A DNA stretch of 64,000 nt from an uncultured Anaerolineales bacterium (GCA_937135955.1 CAKZOB010000042.1:228863-292862), one strand, 5' to 3'; counted from the stretch's first letter, positions 1-11,919 are shown. Numbers and translations are program-made. Notes: generated by a model from the sequence alone, not told the origin.

Positions 1-570
1 GCGGTGCTGGCCAAGCGTCTGTTGGAACAGGAAATGCCAGGCTTCCCTGTGGAAGTGGTGGACACGCAGCAGGTAGCCATGGCCCACGGCTGGGCAGTGA
101 TTCAGGCCGCGCGTGCAGCGCTCAAGGGGTTGTCGCTGGCAGAAGTGGCCGAGGTAGCCCGCAAGGTGGCAGCCAATGCTTTCGTAGGCTTCACCAACGA
201 CACGCTTGAATATCTGCAACGCGGCGGGCGCATCGGCAAGGTGACGGGTATGTTGGGCGATCTGCTCAGCATCAAGCCGATCATCGGGATGCGCGGCGGG
301 ATGCCCGCCCCTCTCAGCGTGGCCCGTACCCGCTCCGGCGCGTACAAACGCATCGTCTCGCTGGCGCTGGGACAGATCGCCGAAGGCAGCCCCGTCCGCG
401 CCGCGCTGATGCATGTCGCCGCCCGCGACGAGGTAGAGAAGTTCCGCCCCCTGGTGGAACAGTCTTTCGCGGTCGTCGAGTGGGTGGTGGCGCAACTGTC
501 GCCCGCGCTGGGCGTGCACAGTGGCCCCGGCACGGTGGGCATTGCCCTCATCCCCGATCAGCCCGCCTGA
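1..570 (+). CDS. DegV family protein, C-terminal part (5' end outside window)
   Basis: This is the C-terminal part of a DegV-family protein, a group that binds a fatty acid and in some bacteria feeds the FakAB fatty-acid kinase. The frame is open to the first base, so the gene begins upstream of the window. Family signatures are a segment reading TLEYLQRGGRIGK followed by a domain ending in HSGPGTVGIAL, matching the RGGRI and GPG motifs of DegV proteins. The visible 189 residues are roughly the last two thirds of a normal ~280-residue protein. A strong hairpin lies about 30 bases after the stop. The bound lipid cannot be read from sequence. Confidence 0.88.
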   Translation, partial: AVLAKRLLEQEMPGFPVEVVDTQQVAMAHGWAVIQAARAALKGLSLAEVAEVARKVAANAFVGFTNDTLEYLQRGGRIGKVTGMLGDLLSIKPIIGMRGGMPAPLSVARTRSGAYKRIVSLALGQIAEGSPVRAALMHVAARDEVEKFRPLVEQSFAVVEWVVAQLSPALGVHSGPGTVGIALIPDQPA

Positions 571-600
571 GTCGACCGGGCGCGGACGGATAGAGCAAAA

Positions 601-629
601 CGCAGCGGGGGCTTTGTTTCCCCGCTGCG
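601..629 (+). terminator. Hairpin after degV, candidate terminator
   Basis: A perfect 10-bp inverted repeat (CGCAGCGGGG / CCCCGCTGCG) with a short T-rich loop lies 30 bases after the degV stop. The downstream plus-strand sequence is not a T-run, but the minus strand has TTTT directly after the stem, so it could also stop transcription arriving from the penicillin-binding protein side. Confidence 0.5.
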
Positions 630-1020
630 CCCTCTTGCAGACGGGTGCATTTCAGTTGAGCTCACGAGTGCAGGCAAACTAGGGCGGATTTCTAAAGCCA
701 TTCTTTTGTGAAATGCCCCCTCAAAGGGAGCGCGAGCAAAGCTTCTCAGCGATTTGTCTGGTGCGGAGGCTTTACCTCACCCCCGCTCGGCGCTCGCGCG
801 CCTCGCGCCCCCTCTCCGCGTCGGAGAGGGGGCAAGCCGAGCGAAGCAAGGCTGGGGGTGAGGTAAACCACAGCCCAGCAAACGGCCCATCACAGTTTGC
901 GCGCACCTCTCAAATGGGGTGCATTTCAGGTTAGTTCACAAGACCCGACAAGCCCGAATGGGTCCGATGCCTTATCAGCCGACCGTGAATTTCCGTGAGC
1001 TGCGCCCCCTTGCAGACGGG
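624..1020. repeat. Composite dispersed repeat with core A (774-864), between degV and pbp2
   Basis: This gap has no gene. It holds a copy of the local composite repeat. The core at 774-864 has 11-bp inverted ends (ACCTCACCCCC/GGGGGTGAGGT) and an internal palindrome around GAGAGGGGGC. To its left is the flank CAAAGCTTCTCAGCGATTTG, and to its right are CAAACGGCCCATCACAGTTTG, GTGCATTTCA and the AGCCGACCGTGAA segment. The whole unit is bracketed by a 22-bp direct repeat (624-645 and 999-1020, one mismatch), which may be a target duplication or a recombination trace. Short ORFs here are translations of the repeat. Confidence 0.8.
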
Positions 1021-1062
1021 CCAGTTGCTTTTCAGACGCGCCCCATGCTCCGGGGAACGGGA

Positions 1063-3354
1063 TCAGTCCTGCCCTCGCTGTGCCTTCAGTTTGAAATAGG
1101 CGTCGAGCACTTCGCGCACGACAGGCGCGGCCACCGCCGACCCTTCGCCGCCGTTGTAGACGAACGCCAGGGCGATCACTTCCGGGTTTTCGTAAGGCGC
1201 GTAGCCCACATACCAGGCATGGGCGGGCCAGTTGCCCGGCACACATAGCCCCTGCGGATAAGCCAGGTCGTCGCAATATTCGGCGGTGCCCGTCTTGCCC
1301 GCCACATTGACATAGGGCAGGGCCGTGCCCGACGCAGTGCCGGTCAGCACAGCCTCGCGCATCCCGCGCTGCACCCAGTCAATAGACCAGGGTGTGGCGA
1401 ACGGAGGGAAGTAGGGATGCTGACGCTGTACCAGACTCTCGCGCCCCAGGCTTTCGAACTCCAGCGGATCGCAGACGCCCGCGTTGAAGGTGTAGTTGTA
1501 GGGCACGTTCACGCGGTAGGTGACGATGTCGGTCACGTCGTCATCGGGGTTGGGGTCGCGGTCGTATTGCCCGCGGTAGGTCTCCGGATTGCATTGGGCG
1601 GGGTCGTACCACTGACTGGTTTCTTCGCAGCGACAGACCAGGCTGTTTTCGCCCTGGATGAGCATATCTTCCTGGAGCAACAACACCGGCTCGCCGTCTT
1701 CGGGCCAGACGATGGTGCGGGCGACGCGCGGCTCGAATTCCTGCAGGATGTTTCGGTTGGCATCTTGCAGGTTCTTGACGATGGTGGGCTGATAGAGCGT
1801 ACCGCCGTTGGCGATGGCCGCCACAGCGCTGATCAGTTGCAACGGCGTCACGGTGACGTAGCCCTGGCCGAAAGCAGCGTTGTAGGTGTCGCCGGTAGAC
1901 CAGCTTTCGCCATAGTTGCGGCGTTTCCACTGGTTTTCGGGCATACGTCCGGCCAGCTCGCCCGGCAACTCGACGCCCAGTTCGGAACCGACCCCAAAGG
2001 CAGTGGCCCAGCGGTAGAGATCGAAGATGCCCAATCCGCCGGGGCGCAGCGTCTGCGGGCTGACGTCGGGGTTGCCGCCGCCCACCTGATAGAAGTACAC
2101 GTCACAACTCTGGGCGATCCCCTTGAGCAAATTCACGCGCTCGTGACCGCTGCGCAACCAACACACGAACGTCTGACCGCGGGCCACGTCCAGGGGTGCA
2201 TAGGCGTTGGGCAACACCAGCCGCCCGGGGCAGAACAGGTAGCTCTCCGGCGCGATCACTTTCTCTTCCAGCGCGCCGACGGCGGTGATCAGCTTCCACA
2301 CCGAGCCAGGGGGATAGAGGGCGCTGATGGCATGGTTAACCAGCGGGCGCAGCGGATCGTCGAACTGCTCGAAGTAGTACTTGCCATCAATGAAACGGGC
2401 GAAGCGCGAGTTGTCGTAGGTGGGCCAGCTCACCAGGGCCAGAATCTCGCCATTGCGCGGGTCCATGACGATGACGACGCCCTGTTGCGTTACCAGGCGC
2501 TGCGCCTCGGCATTGACGATGTTGATGCGACGGGTGAGCGCTTCCTGCGCGGCTTCCTGCAGGGCCAGGTCGAGCGTCAACTGCACTGTCTTGCCCGGCA
2601 CCCGTTTGACCTCGTCCACCAGTTGCAGCTTTTGCCCGGCCACATCCACCACCCAGGTCTCAGTGCCGCGCGTGCCCGCCAGTTCCGTTTCGAAGTACGC
2701 TTCGATGCCCGCGTAACCGATGCGGTCGAAGGCCGGGTCGTAACCCAGTTCGCGCAGCCGTGCCTCTTCCTCCGGGCCGATCGGCCCCAGATAGCCGATG
2801 ACATGGGCGGTTGTCGCGCCAGTGGGGTACTCGCGCACCGAGGCCACCTGCACCGACACACCCGGCAACAACTGCGCCTGCTCCAGAATCTGCGCCATTG
2901 CTTCATAGGGCACGTCGGTGGCCACCACGACCGGACGGAAGGGCGCGATACCCTCGCCCTCGCGCACCATCTCTTCCAGGCTGCGTTCATTGGCGCGCCC
3001 GGCGGCTTCGGCCATGGCGCGCGTAGCGGGCACGTCCACCAGCGCCGACACCCGGTTGTAGATTTCCAGCACGGCAGCCGGATCGTCGGGCAGTTCGGCG
3101 GGGGTGATGGTCACGTTGTAGGCGGGATCGTTCTTGGCCAGGGGAATCCCGTTACGGTCGAGGATGGCCCCGCGCGGCGCGGGTTGCAGAGCTATCTGCA
3201 GACGGTTTTCTTCGGCATCCCGGCGAAACTGTTCGCCGCGGGCGAATTGCAATTCCGCGGTGCGCAACACCAGCACCAGCAGCGAGAAGATCACGATCGC
3301 CTGAAAGAGTACCAGCCGCCAGCCCTGAAAAGGGAGAAGACGTCGTCCATTCAT
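1063..3354 (-). CDS. mrdA: Penicillin-binding protein 2, peptidoglycan transpeptidase
   Basis: This class B penicillin-binding protein cross-links peptidoglycan during cell elongation and acts outside the membrane. It has one N-terminal membrane anchor (residues ~15-38), a PBP dimerisation region, and a transpeptidase domain with SVWK (catalytic Ser, near residue 350), SCD in the SxN position as in PBP2 proteins, and KTGT. I prefer the ATG at 3354; an in-frame GTG nine codons upstream (3381) is possible, and neither has a strong ribosome site. At 763 residues it is longer than usual because of a loop of about 100 residues rich in Cys and Asp/Pro between SCD and KTGT. It lies just downstream of secA on the same strand. 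No rodA is visible. Confidence 0.93.
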   Translation of the reverse strand: MNGRRLLPFQGWRLVLFQAIVIFSLLVLVLRTAELQFARGEQFRRDAEENRLQIALQPAPRGAILDRNGIPLAKNDPAYNVTITPAELPDDPAAVLEIYNRVSALVDVPATRAMAEAAGRANERSLEEMVREGEGIAPFRPVVVATDVPYEAMAQILEQAQLLPGVSVQVASVREYPTGATTAHVIGYLGPIGPEEEARLRELGYDPAFDRIGYAGIEAYFETELAGTRGTETWVVDVAGQKLQLVDEVKRVPGKTVQLTLDLALQEAAQEALTRRINIVNAEAQRLVTQQGVVIVMDPRNGEILALVSWPTYDNSRFARFIDGKYYFEQFDDPLRPLVNHAISALYPPGSVWKLITAVGALEEKVIAPESYLFCPGRLVLPNAYAPLDVARGQTFVCWLRSGHERVNLLKGIAQSCDVYFYQVGGGNPDVSPQTLRPGGLGIFDLYRWATAFGVGSELGVELPGELAGRMPENQWKRRNYGESWSTGDTYNAAFGQGYVTVTPLQLISAVAAIANGGTLYQPTIVKNLQDANRNILQEFEPRVARTIVWPEDGEPVLLLQEDMLIQGENSLVCRCEETSQWYDPAQCNPETYRGQYDRDPNPDDDVTDIVTYRVNVPYNYTFNAGVCDPLEFESLGRESLVQRQHPYFPPFATPWSIDWVQRGMREAVLTGTASGTALPYVNVAGKTGTAEYCDDLAYPQGLCVPGNWPAHAWYVGYAPYENPEVIALAFVYNGGEGSAVAAPVVREVLDAYFKLKAQRGQD

Positions 3355-3470
3355 AGGAGCTTTTCCGTGCTCAGCCCTCACTACGTCTGTGCGCGTCTGC
3401 CAATGCCTGGCCCCCCTTGCAGGACAGGTTGTGTGCCAGAACCAGAAAACGCCACAAAGTCATGAGCGGC

Positions 3471-6401
<2,931 letters not shown>

Positions 6402-6487
6402 GGTAACTCACCCTGGCGCGGAGAAGCGCGGTGCGCTTCCCGTGCCGGTCTAGCGTGTTCGCAGGTAGATAGTGTGATGACGTGCGG

Positions 6488-6496
6488 ATTATAACA
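6488..6496 (-). promoter_or_regulatory. Extended -10 promoter element for secA
   Basis: On the minus strand the sequence reads TGTTATAAT, a perfect -10 hexamer with the TGn extension, leaving a leader of about 80 bases before the secA ATG. No convincing -35 box is present, which is normal for extended -10 promoters. The same nonamer precedes dnaE. Confidence 0.6.
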
Positions 6497-6606
6497 CAAC
6501 GGAGGCACGAGCGGTTAGGTGTTGCACCCCGAAAGCAGGGTAATCGCATCAAAACCAGCCAGCAGAACCATGGGCAGAAGTAAGCTCAAGTGTGATCTTC
6601 TGGTTG

Positions 6607-6697
6607 ACCTCACCCCCACTCGGCGCTGGCGCGCCTCGCACCCCCTCTCCGACGCGGAGAGGGGGCAAGCCGAGCGGAGCGAGGCTGGGGGTGAGGT
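6607..6697. repeat. Palindromic repeat core A
   Basis: This is a 91-bp copy of the core A repeat with ACCTCACCCCC/GGGGGTGAGGT inverted ends and the internal CTCTCCGACGCGGAGAG palindrome. It sits in the 620-base gene-free gap between secA and dnaE, next to a core B copy. Confidence 0.85.
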
Positions 6698-6737
6698 AAA
6701 GCGGCAAGCGGTTTGATAAAATCCCCCTACCCCCAGG

Positions 6738-6927
6738 GTGCGTACAAAAGGTGACAGGCGATTTGCAGCAGTCCGCTACCCCTCATCCCTACATCCCCTC
6801 TCCCTCGCGACTGCGTCGCGGGACGAGGGGACTTGCTTTCTGTCGTGCGAGTGCTCCCCTTCGCCCGCAGCGCGGGGGTGAGGGTCATCGGGCGGGGCAA
6901 AGCCGCTGACAACCTTTGCACGCACCC
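6738..6927. repeat. Composite dispersed repeat with core B
   Basis: This copy is flanked on both sides by versions of the common repeat arm: GTGCGTACAAAAGGTGACAGG on the left and GCTGACAACCTTTGCACGCACC on the right, in inverted orientation. The core contains the CTCGCGACTGCGTCGCGGGACGAG stem and a GCTCCCCTTCGCCCGC segment. No gene is present. Confidence 0.8.
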
Positions 6928-7023
6928 CACCCCGATGATCGCATCAAAGGGGAAAGACAGAACAAGAATTCCGTGCCTTTCTCTGTGCCCCCGCTGATGA
7001 GCCTCATAACAGGCCCCGCTTCG

Positions 7024-10000
7024 CTACTCCGGCAGCTCCTCGATGATCACGTTTTCCTGGCCGAGCTTGCTAATCACCCGCTGCAAAGCTTCTTCATTGA
7101 TCTGGATCGGGTGATTGGGGAAGTCCAGGCAGGCGCGCCGCCCGCCCCCCTGCACAATGAAGCGAAAACGATCCTGGCCGGGATACTCAGTCAGCACACC
7201 GTGCAGCCAGCGCAGCTTACGTTGGTCGGCGGTAGAATCGCCGGAGCGCGTGACGATCAGGGTGAGCCGACGGCGCGGCTGCGGCGCGTCGGGTGCCGGT
7301 TGTGCAGCGCGCTCCTGACGGGCGGGCACAGGCGGCAGCGCATCGGGGCCTTGCACTTCCTGCGAGGCTACGCGGCGAACCTGGGGCAATTCCGCAGATC
7401 GCAGTGCTACCTCTTCCGCCTCCATTTCCGCCAAGACCCACTCAGGCACCTCGCGATCTGTCAAGGGGGGCGGCTCCGCCGACCCTGTCAGGTGCCCGGT
7501 TGGGACAACACCAGCCCCTGCCTCATAAGGCGCGCCCTCCTCCGGAGGCTCGCCCCAGACAAACGAAGTCGTGTTGTCCGCAACAGTTTCGCCTTTTTCC
7601 TCCTCGTAGACGCCGCCGTTCTCGCCGTTTTCGCTGCCCACCTCGCTATCGCGCAGCCAGCGCCCACCAGCCATGCTCAGGGGAGGCATTTCGGCGGGTT
7701 CGACGAGTTCGAAATTCTGGGTGACCGAATCAACGATGATCTGCACATCCCCGCGCGACATGTCCGCCTTGCCGCGCACGACCAGCACCGCGTCTTCGTC
7801 CACGATTTCCCTGCACTGCTCCCAGGTGCGCGGGAACATCACCGCGCTGATCGTGCCGGTGATATCCTCGATGGTCATGACAGCCATCGGCTCGCCACGC
7901 TTGGTGAAGAAGGTACGCAGGTTGGTCACCAGGCCAGCGATGGTCACTGGCTGCCCCTGGATAGCCTCGCCCGCTTCGATCAGGTCGGCGCTGGTATGGG
8001 TGATGACGCGCTGAAGCTGCCCCATGACCGCTTTAAGGGGGTGATCGGTCACATAGAGACCTACCAGTTCGCGTTCCCAGTTGAGCATCTCGCGCTGAGG
8101 GATATTTTCTACTTCGTGGAGATGGGCCAGGATGCTCTCGTGCGCGCCGAAGGAAACACCGGTCGTCTCGCCGAACAGGCTCATCTGCCCCAGGTCTTTG
8201 GCCTTGTGATACTCCACAGAAAAGCTGACGATACGGTCGAGCGCGGCCAACAACACCGGACGGCTGGCGAATTCGTCCAGCGCCCCCACTTTGATCAGCG
8301 ACTCCAGGGCGCGCTTGTTGACGATGCGCGCATCCACGCGGCGGCAATAGTCTTCCAGATCGCGGAAGGGGCCACCCAGGCGGCGCTGTTCGAGGATATG
8401 CTCTGCCGGGCCGATTCCCAGATTCTTGATCGCGCCCAGGCCGAAGCGAATCGCCCGCGTGCCGTCCGGCTGCGGCTCGATGCTGAAGTCCAGCTCGCTG
8501 TTGTTGACGGTAGGCGGCAACACAGCAATGCCCATGCGATGGCAGTCGGCAGCGAAGAGGCCGATCTTGGCCGAATCGTCGCGGTGCACGCTCATCAGCG
8601 CGGCCATGTACTCGTGCGGATAGTGACACTTGAGGAAAGCCGTCTGGCAGGTCAGCACGGCATAGTCAGCGGCGTGCGAGTTGTGGACAAGGATGTCGTT
8701 GGCAACAAAGTTGTGCGTATCGGGGACAGTGAGGTCGTATGTCTCCGCCTCGCCCGCGTACTCGATCGAAACAATCCTATCCCAATAGATGTCGCCGGCG
8801 GCAGGCGTATCTGTATCAGCCAGTCGCAGGGCCGTATTGCGATACGCTCCTACCGACAAATCACCCGACGCGCGGGTGTAGACCTCACCCCCGGCCTCGC
8901 CATGCTCGGCCTGCCCCCTCTCCATGCATGAAGAGGGGGCAACGAGGCGCGCCAGCGCCGAGTGGGGGTGAGGTAAACCAGGCCGCGTCACACTCAAGGA
9001 AGAACGATCTACCTGTGGCAGGTCATTGACCACCCAGGTATCTGCAACATGTTGCACGCGACACAGAACGCCCAGCCGCAGCCATAGATGCTGGAGTTGC
9101 TGCGCTAGGCGGCGTGAAGCTGTCACCAGTTGACCGTCCGTTGCGCTGCGCTCCCACAGTCGCATGAGTAGACGCGCGACACATGAGTTCGCCAGCCCGA
9201 AGATCTCGTCGGGCAAAGCGGTCGTCGGGCAGTCAAGAGCCAGCGAATCAGCCAGAGCCATCATCGCTTGTTCCGGCCACTCGTTGCGGCCTTCCACAGG
9301 AATCCGGCGCGGCACGGCAATCGTATCGCCGACGCTCAACTCGCTCAGCAAACGCCAGCCGTCTTGGGTGTAGAAAGGATGGTTGGCCGTTGCTGTGATC
9401 TGCCGCCCCAGTTGGGTGCTCAGGCGATAGACTGGCCTGACACCATTGGCCATCACCTGAGTGACTGGACCGGATCGGAAGGTGAGCCGTCCCAGCTCGC
9501 AGGTCAACGTGTGTTCGATGCTTGCCGCGCCCGTTGCCAGGTCGCCCACGCGCACCAGCCGACCACTTGCCGCATCCACGATCTCCGTGTCCGCCACAAC
9601 ACACTTGTTGAAACCATACCGCGCGAAGAACTCGATGTCGTCGAAGATGGCGTTGGCCGTGTCGGGGTCTACGCCATGCTGCGGCCCGCGCTCGATGAAG
9701 ATCGTGCGATGCTTGAGCAGGTCTTCTTTCTTCTTTTTGGAAACAGCACGGCGCATCAGATCGGCTTCGCCCAGCGAATAGCCGAACAGTTCCGCGCCGA
9801 TCTGCATAATCTGCTCCTGGTAGACGATGATGCCGTAAGTTTCTTCCAGGATGGGCCGCAGCTTCTCGTGTTTGTATTCGACCGGCTCTTCCCCATGCAG
9901 ACGCCGGTTGTAGCTGGGGATATACTCCATCGGGCCGGGGCGGTAGAGCGCCAGCCCGGCGACAATATGCTCGAAGCGGGTGGGCCGCATATCCGTCAAC

Positions 10001-11919
10001 ATGCGCCGCATCCCCTGCGACTCAAGCTGGAAGACGCCCACCGTCTCGCCGCGCCCCAGCATCTCAAACATCTGCTCGACCTTGCGCGTCACTTCGGGGT
10101 TGTCCGGATCGGGCCGATAGGGAATGTTCGACAGATCGTAGTGCACACCGTGATAGCGCTCGATCAGCTCGCACGCGCGCCGCATGATCGTCAGCGTGGA
10201 AAGCCCCAGAAAGTCCACCTTGAGCAGTCCGATCGACTCGCAGGTCTCCATAGGGAACTGCGTGACCATCTTGACGGGCGCATCCTCTGCCGAGCCTTTG
10301 GTCGGGCGGTGCAGCGGGATGTATTCGACCAGCGGCTTGTCGGCCACGATCACGCCGGCGGCGTGCGTGCTGGCGTGCCGGGTGATCCCCTCAAGCTGGC
10401 GAGCGGTGTCAATCAGACGGCGGGCGGTCGGATCGTTTTCATAAGCCGCTTTCAGGTCGGGCAGCGCCTTCTCTGGGTCGTCGCCCAGGGCATCTTCGAA
10501 CTTGATCGGCTTGCCCGCCGTGGGAATGAGGCGAGCGATGCGGTCTACTTCGGTAGGCGGCAAGTCCAGGGCGCGGCCCACGTCGCGGATGGCGGCCTTG
10601 CTGCCCAGCGTCCCGAAGGTGATGATGGCCGCGACCTTGTCTTCGCCGTACTTCTGGGCGCAATACTGGATCATCTCGGCGCGACGGTCTTCCGGGAAGT
10701 CCAGGTCTATGTCGGGCATGGAGACGCGCCCAGGGTTGAGGAAGCGCTCGAAGAGCAGGCCGTTGGTCAGCGGGTCTATGTTGGTGATGCCCAGGCAATA
10801 GGCGGCCAGGCTGCCCGCGCCCGACCCGCGCACGTTCCACCAGATATCGGCATGGCGGGCGAACTCGCACAGGTCCCACACGATCAGGAAATAGGTATCG
10901 AAGCCCATCTCGTGAATGATGTGCAGTTCATAGTCCAGCCGCCCGCGAATGGACGGTTCGTCGGCGCGCGCGCCATAGCGCCAGCGCAAACCACGCTCGC
11001 ACAGATGACGCAGATAGCTGGCGGGCGTGAACCCCTCCGGCACCGGGAAGACGGGCAGATGATAGCCGTCCGAGTCCAGGTTGACGTCGCACATTTCGGC
11101 GATCAACAGGGTGTTGGTGAGCGCTTCCGGCACGTGATGGAACAGCTCCCACATCTCCGGGATGGAGCGCAGGTGAAAGGTCTGGCTTTCGAAGCGCAGG
11201 CGGTTGCGGTCGGCCTTGACGCTGCCGGTCTGAATGCACAGCAGGGTGTCGTGAATGTCGTAATCTTCCGCCAGCACGTAGTGCACGTCATTGGTAGCCA
11301 CCAGCGGCACCTGCGCATAGTGTTGATGCTCTAGCAGCCAGCGGTTGAGTTGATGCAATATAGCGATGTCATGATGCTGCAGTTCCAGGAAGAAATTGTC
11401 GCGTCCGAACACCTCCTGGTACCAACCGATGCGCTCCAGCGCTTCCCTTTCGCGCCCCTCCTGCACCAAGCGGGGAATCTCCGCCGCCAGGCAGCCGGAG
11501 GTCGCGATCAACCCCTCGGCGTGCTGCGCCAGGAACTCATGATCAATGCGCGGGTTGCGGTAATAGCCCTCCAGTTGCGCCGCAGAGGCCAGTTTGAGCA
11601 GGTTCTTATAGCCGGTCTGATCCCGCGCCAGCAACAGCAGATGGTAGGAGCGAGCTTCTGGGTCGCTGTCGCGGTCGCGCATGGAACGCCCCCAGGGGGT
11701 AATGTACGCTTCCATGCCGATGATGGGCTTGATCCCTTGGGCGCGGCAGGCGCGGTAGAAGTCAATCACGCCGAACATTGCGCCGTGATCGGTGATGGCC
11801 AGTGCGGGCATGTCCAGCTCTTTGGCACGTCTGACCAGCCTGTTAATCTGGCTCAGACCGTCCAGCAGGCTGTATTCTGTGTGCACGTGAAGATGGACGA
11901 AGTTCTCGGCATCGGTCAT
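7024..11919 (-). CDS. dnaE: DNA polymerase III alpha subunit (DnaE), intein-containing precursor
   Basis: This is the replicative polymerase catalytic subunit. The N-terminal PHP domain keeps a full set of metal ligands (LHVHTEYSLLDG, ITDHG, GMEAY, SGC, ND..H), so it might retain PHP proofreading. PDIDLDF near residue 400 marks the polymerase active site, and an OB fold (QPVTIAGLVTNLR) lies near the C-terminus, followed by a long acidic linker. The 1631-residue precursor contains a 308-residue intein at residues 773-1080, leaving a mature protein of 1323. The start is the ATG before TDAENFVHLHVH, preceded by GAGGAAA. The upstream in-frame ATG lies inside the -10 box and cannot be the start. 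Transcription is divergent from the next gene. Confidence 0.95.
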   Translation of the reverse strand: MTDAENFVHLHVHTEYSLLDGLSQINRLVRRAKELDMPALAITDHGAMFGVIDFYRACRAQGIKPIIGMEAYITPWGRSMRDRDSDPEARSYHLLLLARDQTGYKNLLKLASAAQLEGYYRNPRIDHEFLAQHAEGLIATSGCLAAEIPRLVQEGREREALERIGWYQEVFGRDNFFLELQHHDIAILHQLNRWLLEHQHYAQVPLVATNDVHYVLAEDYDIHDTLLCIQTGSVKADRNRLRFESQTFHLRSIPEMWELFHHVPEALTNTLLIAEMCDVNLDSDGYHLPVFPVPEGFTPASYLRHLCERGLRWRYGARADEPSIRGRLDYELHIIHEMGFDTYFLIVWDLCEFARHADIWWNVRGSGAGSLAAYCLGITNIDPLTNGLLFERFLNPGRVSMPDIDLDFPEDRRAEMIQYCAQKYGEDKVAAIITFGTLGSKAAIRDVGRALDLPPTEVDRIARLIPTAGKPIKFEDALGDDPEKALPDLKAAYENDPTARRLIDTARQLEGITRHASTHAAGVIVADKPLVEYIPLHRPTKGSAEDAPVKMVTQFPMETCESIGLLKVDFLGLSTLTIMRRACELIERYHGVHYDLSNIPYRPDPDNPEVTRKVEQMFEMLGRGETVGVFQLESQGMRRMLTDMRPTRFEHIVAGLALYRPGPMEYIPSYNRRLHGEEPVEYKHEKLRPILEETYGIIVYQEQIMQIGAELFGYSLGEADLMRRAVSKKKKEDLLKHRTIFIERGPQHGVDPDTANAIFDDIEFFARYGFNKCVVADTEIVDAASGRLVRVGDLATGAASIEHTLTCELGRLTFRSGPVTQVMANGVRPVYRLSTQLGRQITATANHPFYTQDGWRLLSELSVGDTIAVPRRIPVEGRNEWPEQAMMALADSLALDCPTTALPDEIFGLANSCVARLLMRLWERSATDGQLVTASRRLAQQLQHLWLRLGVLCRVQHVADTWVVNDLPQVDRSSLSVTRPGLPHPHSALARLVAPSSCMERGQAEHGEAGGEVYTRASGDLSVGAYRNTALRLADTDTPAAGDIYWDRIVSIEYAGEAETYDLTVPDTHNFVANDILVHNSHAADYAVLTCQTAFLKCHYPHEYMAALMSVHRDDSAKIGLFAADCHRMGIAVLPPTVNNSELDFSIEPQPDGTRAIRFGLGAIKNLGIGPAEHILEQRRLGGPFRDLEDYCRRVDARIVNKRALESLIKVGALDEFASRPVLLAALDRIVSFSVEYHKAKDLGQMSLFGETTGVSFGAHESILAHLHEVENIPQREMLNWERELVGLYVTDHPLKAVMGQLQRVITHTSADLIEAGEAIQGQPVTIAGLVTNLRTFFTKRGEPMAVMTIEDITGTISAVMFPRTWEQCREIVDEDAVLVVRGKADMSRGDVQIIVDSVTQNFELVEPAEMPPLSMAGGRWLRDSEVGSENGENGGVYEEEKGETVADNTTSFVWGEPPEEGAPYEAGAGVVPTGHLTGSAEPPPLTDREVPEWVLAEMEAEEVALRSAELPQVRRVASQEVQGPDALPPVPARQERAAQPAPDAPQPRRRLTLIVTRSGDSTADQRKLRWLHGVLTEYPGQDRFRFIVQGGGRRACLDFPNHPIQINEEALQRVISKLGQENVIIEELPE
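8680..9603 (-). other. DnaE intein (308 aa), inserted at GFNK/SHAADYA
   Basis: This is a protein-splicing element inside DnaE. Block A begins with Cys1 (CVVADTEIVD), block B has TANHPFYTQDGW with the TxxH motif, block F reads YDLTVPDTHNFVAND, and block G ends in LVHN before the extein Ser. All splicing residues (Cys1, block B His, penultimate His, terminal Asn, +1 Ser) are present, so it should splice. The site lies three residues downstream of the cyanobacterial split DnaE intein site. Only the second half of a LAGLIDADG endonuclease seems to remain (LMRLWERSATDG, then LAQQLQHLWLRLGVLCRV), so homing activity is probably lost. A dispersed palindromic repeat lies in frame between this remnant and block F. 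Confidence 0.93.
8882..8974 (-). repeat. Palindromic repeat core A inside the intein coding sequence
   Basis: This 93-bp copy of core A has the same 11-bp inverted ends as the intergenic copies. At exactly 31 codons it keeps the dnaE-intein frame. Its minus-strand translation contains PHPHSALARLVAPS and ERGQAEHGEAGGEV, the same reading phase that is open in intergenic copies. The centre carries CCATGCATG in place of the usual GCGTCGG. Confidence 0.9.

Noticed and set aside
713..934. Short ORF with peptide of SRASRPLSASERGQAERS type
   Set aside because: It is the translation of repeat core A; the same peptide recurs in every intergenic copy.
1417..3465. 682-codon plus-strand open frame opposite penicillin-binding protein 2
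   Set aside because: It is the antisense shadow of a high-GC gene; the translation has no recognisable domain and the minus-strand frame has all PBP2 motifs.
8680..9603. Split-intein possibility for DnaE
   Set aside because: The intein is contiguous with both exteins in one frame, and the insertion site differs from the cyanobacterial split site.
9268..11334. 688-codon plus-strand open frame opposite dnaE
   Set aside because: It is an antisense shadow of the polymerase and intein.
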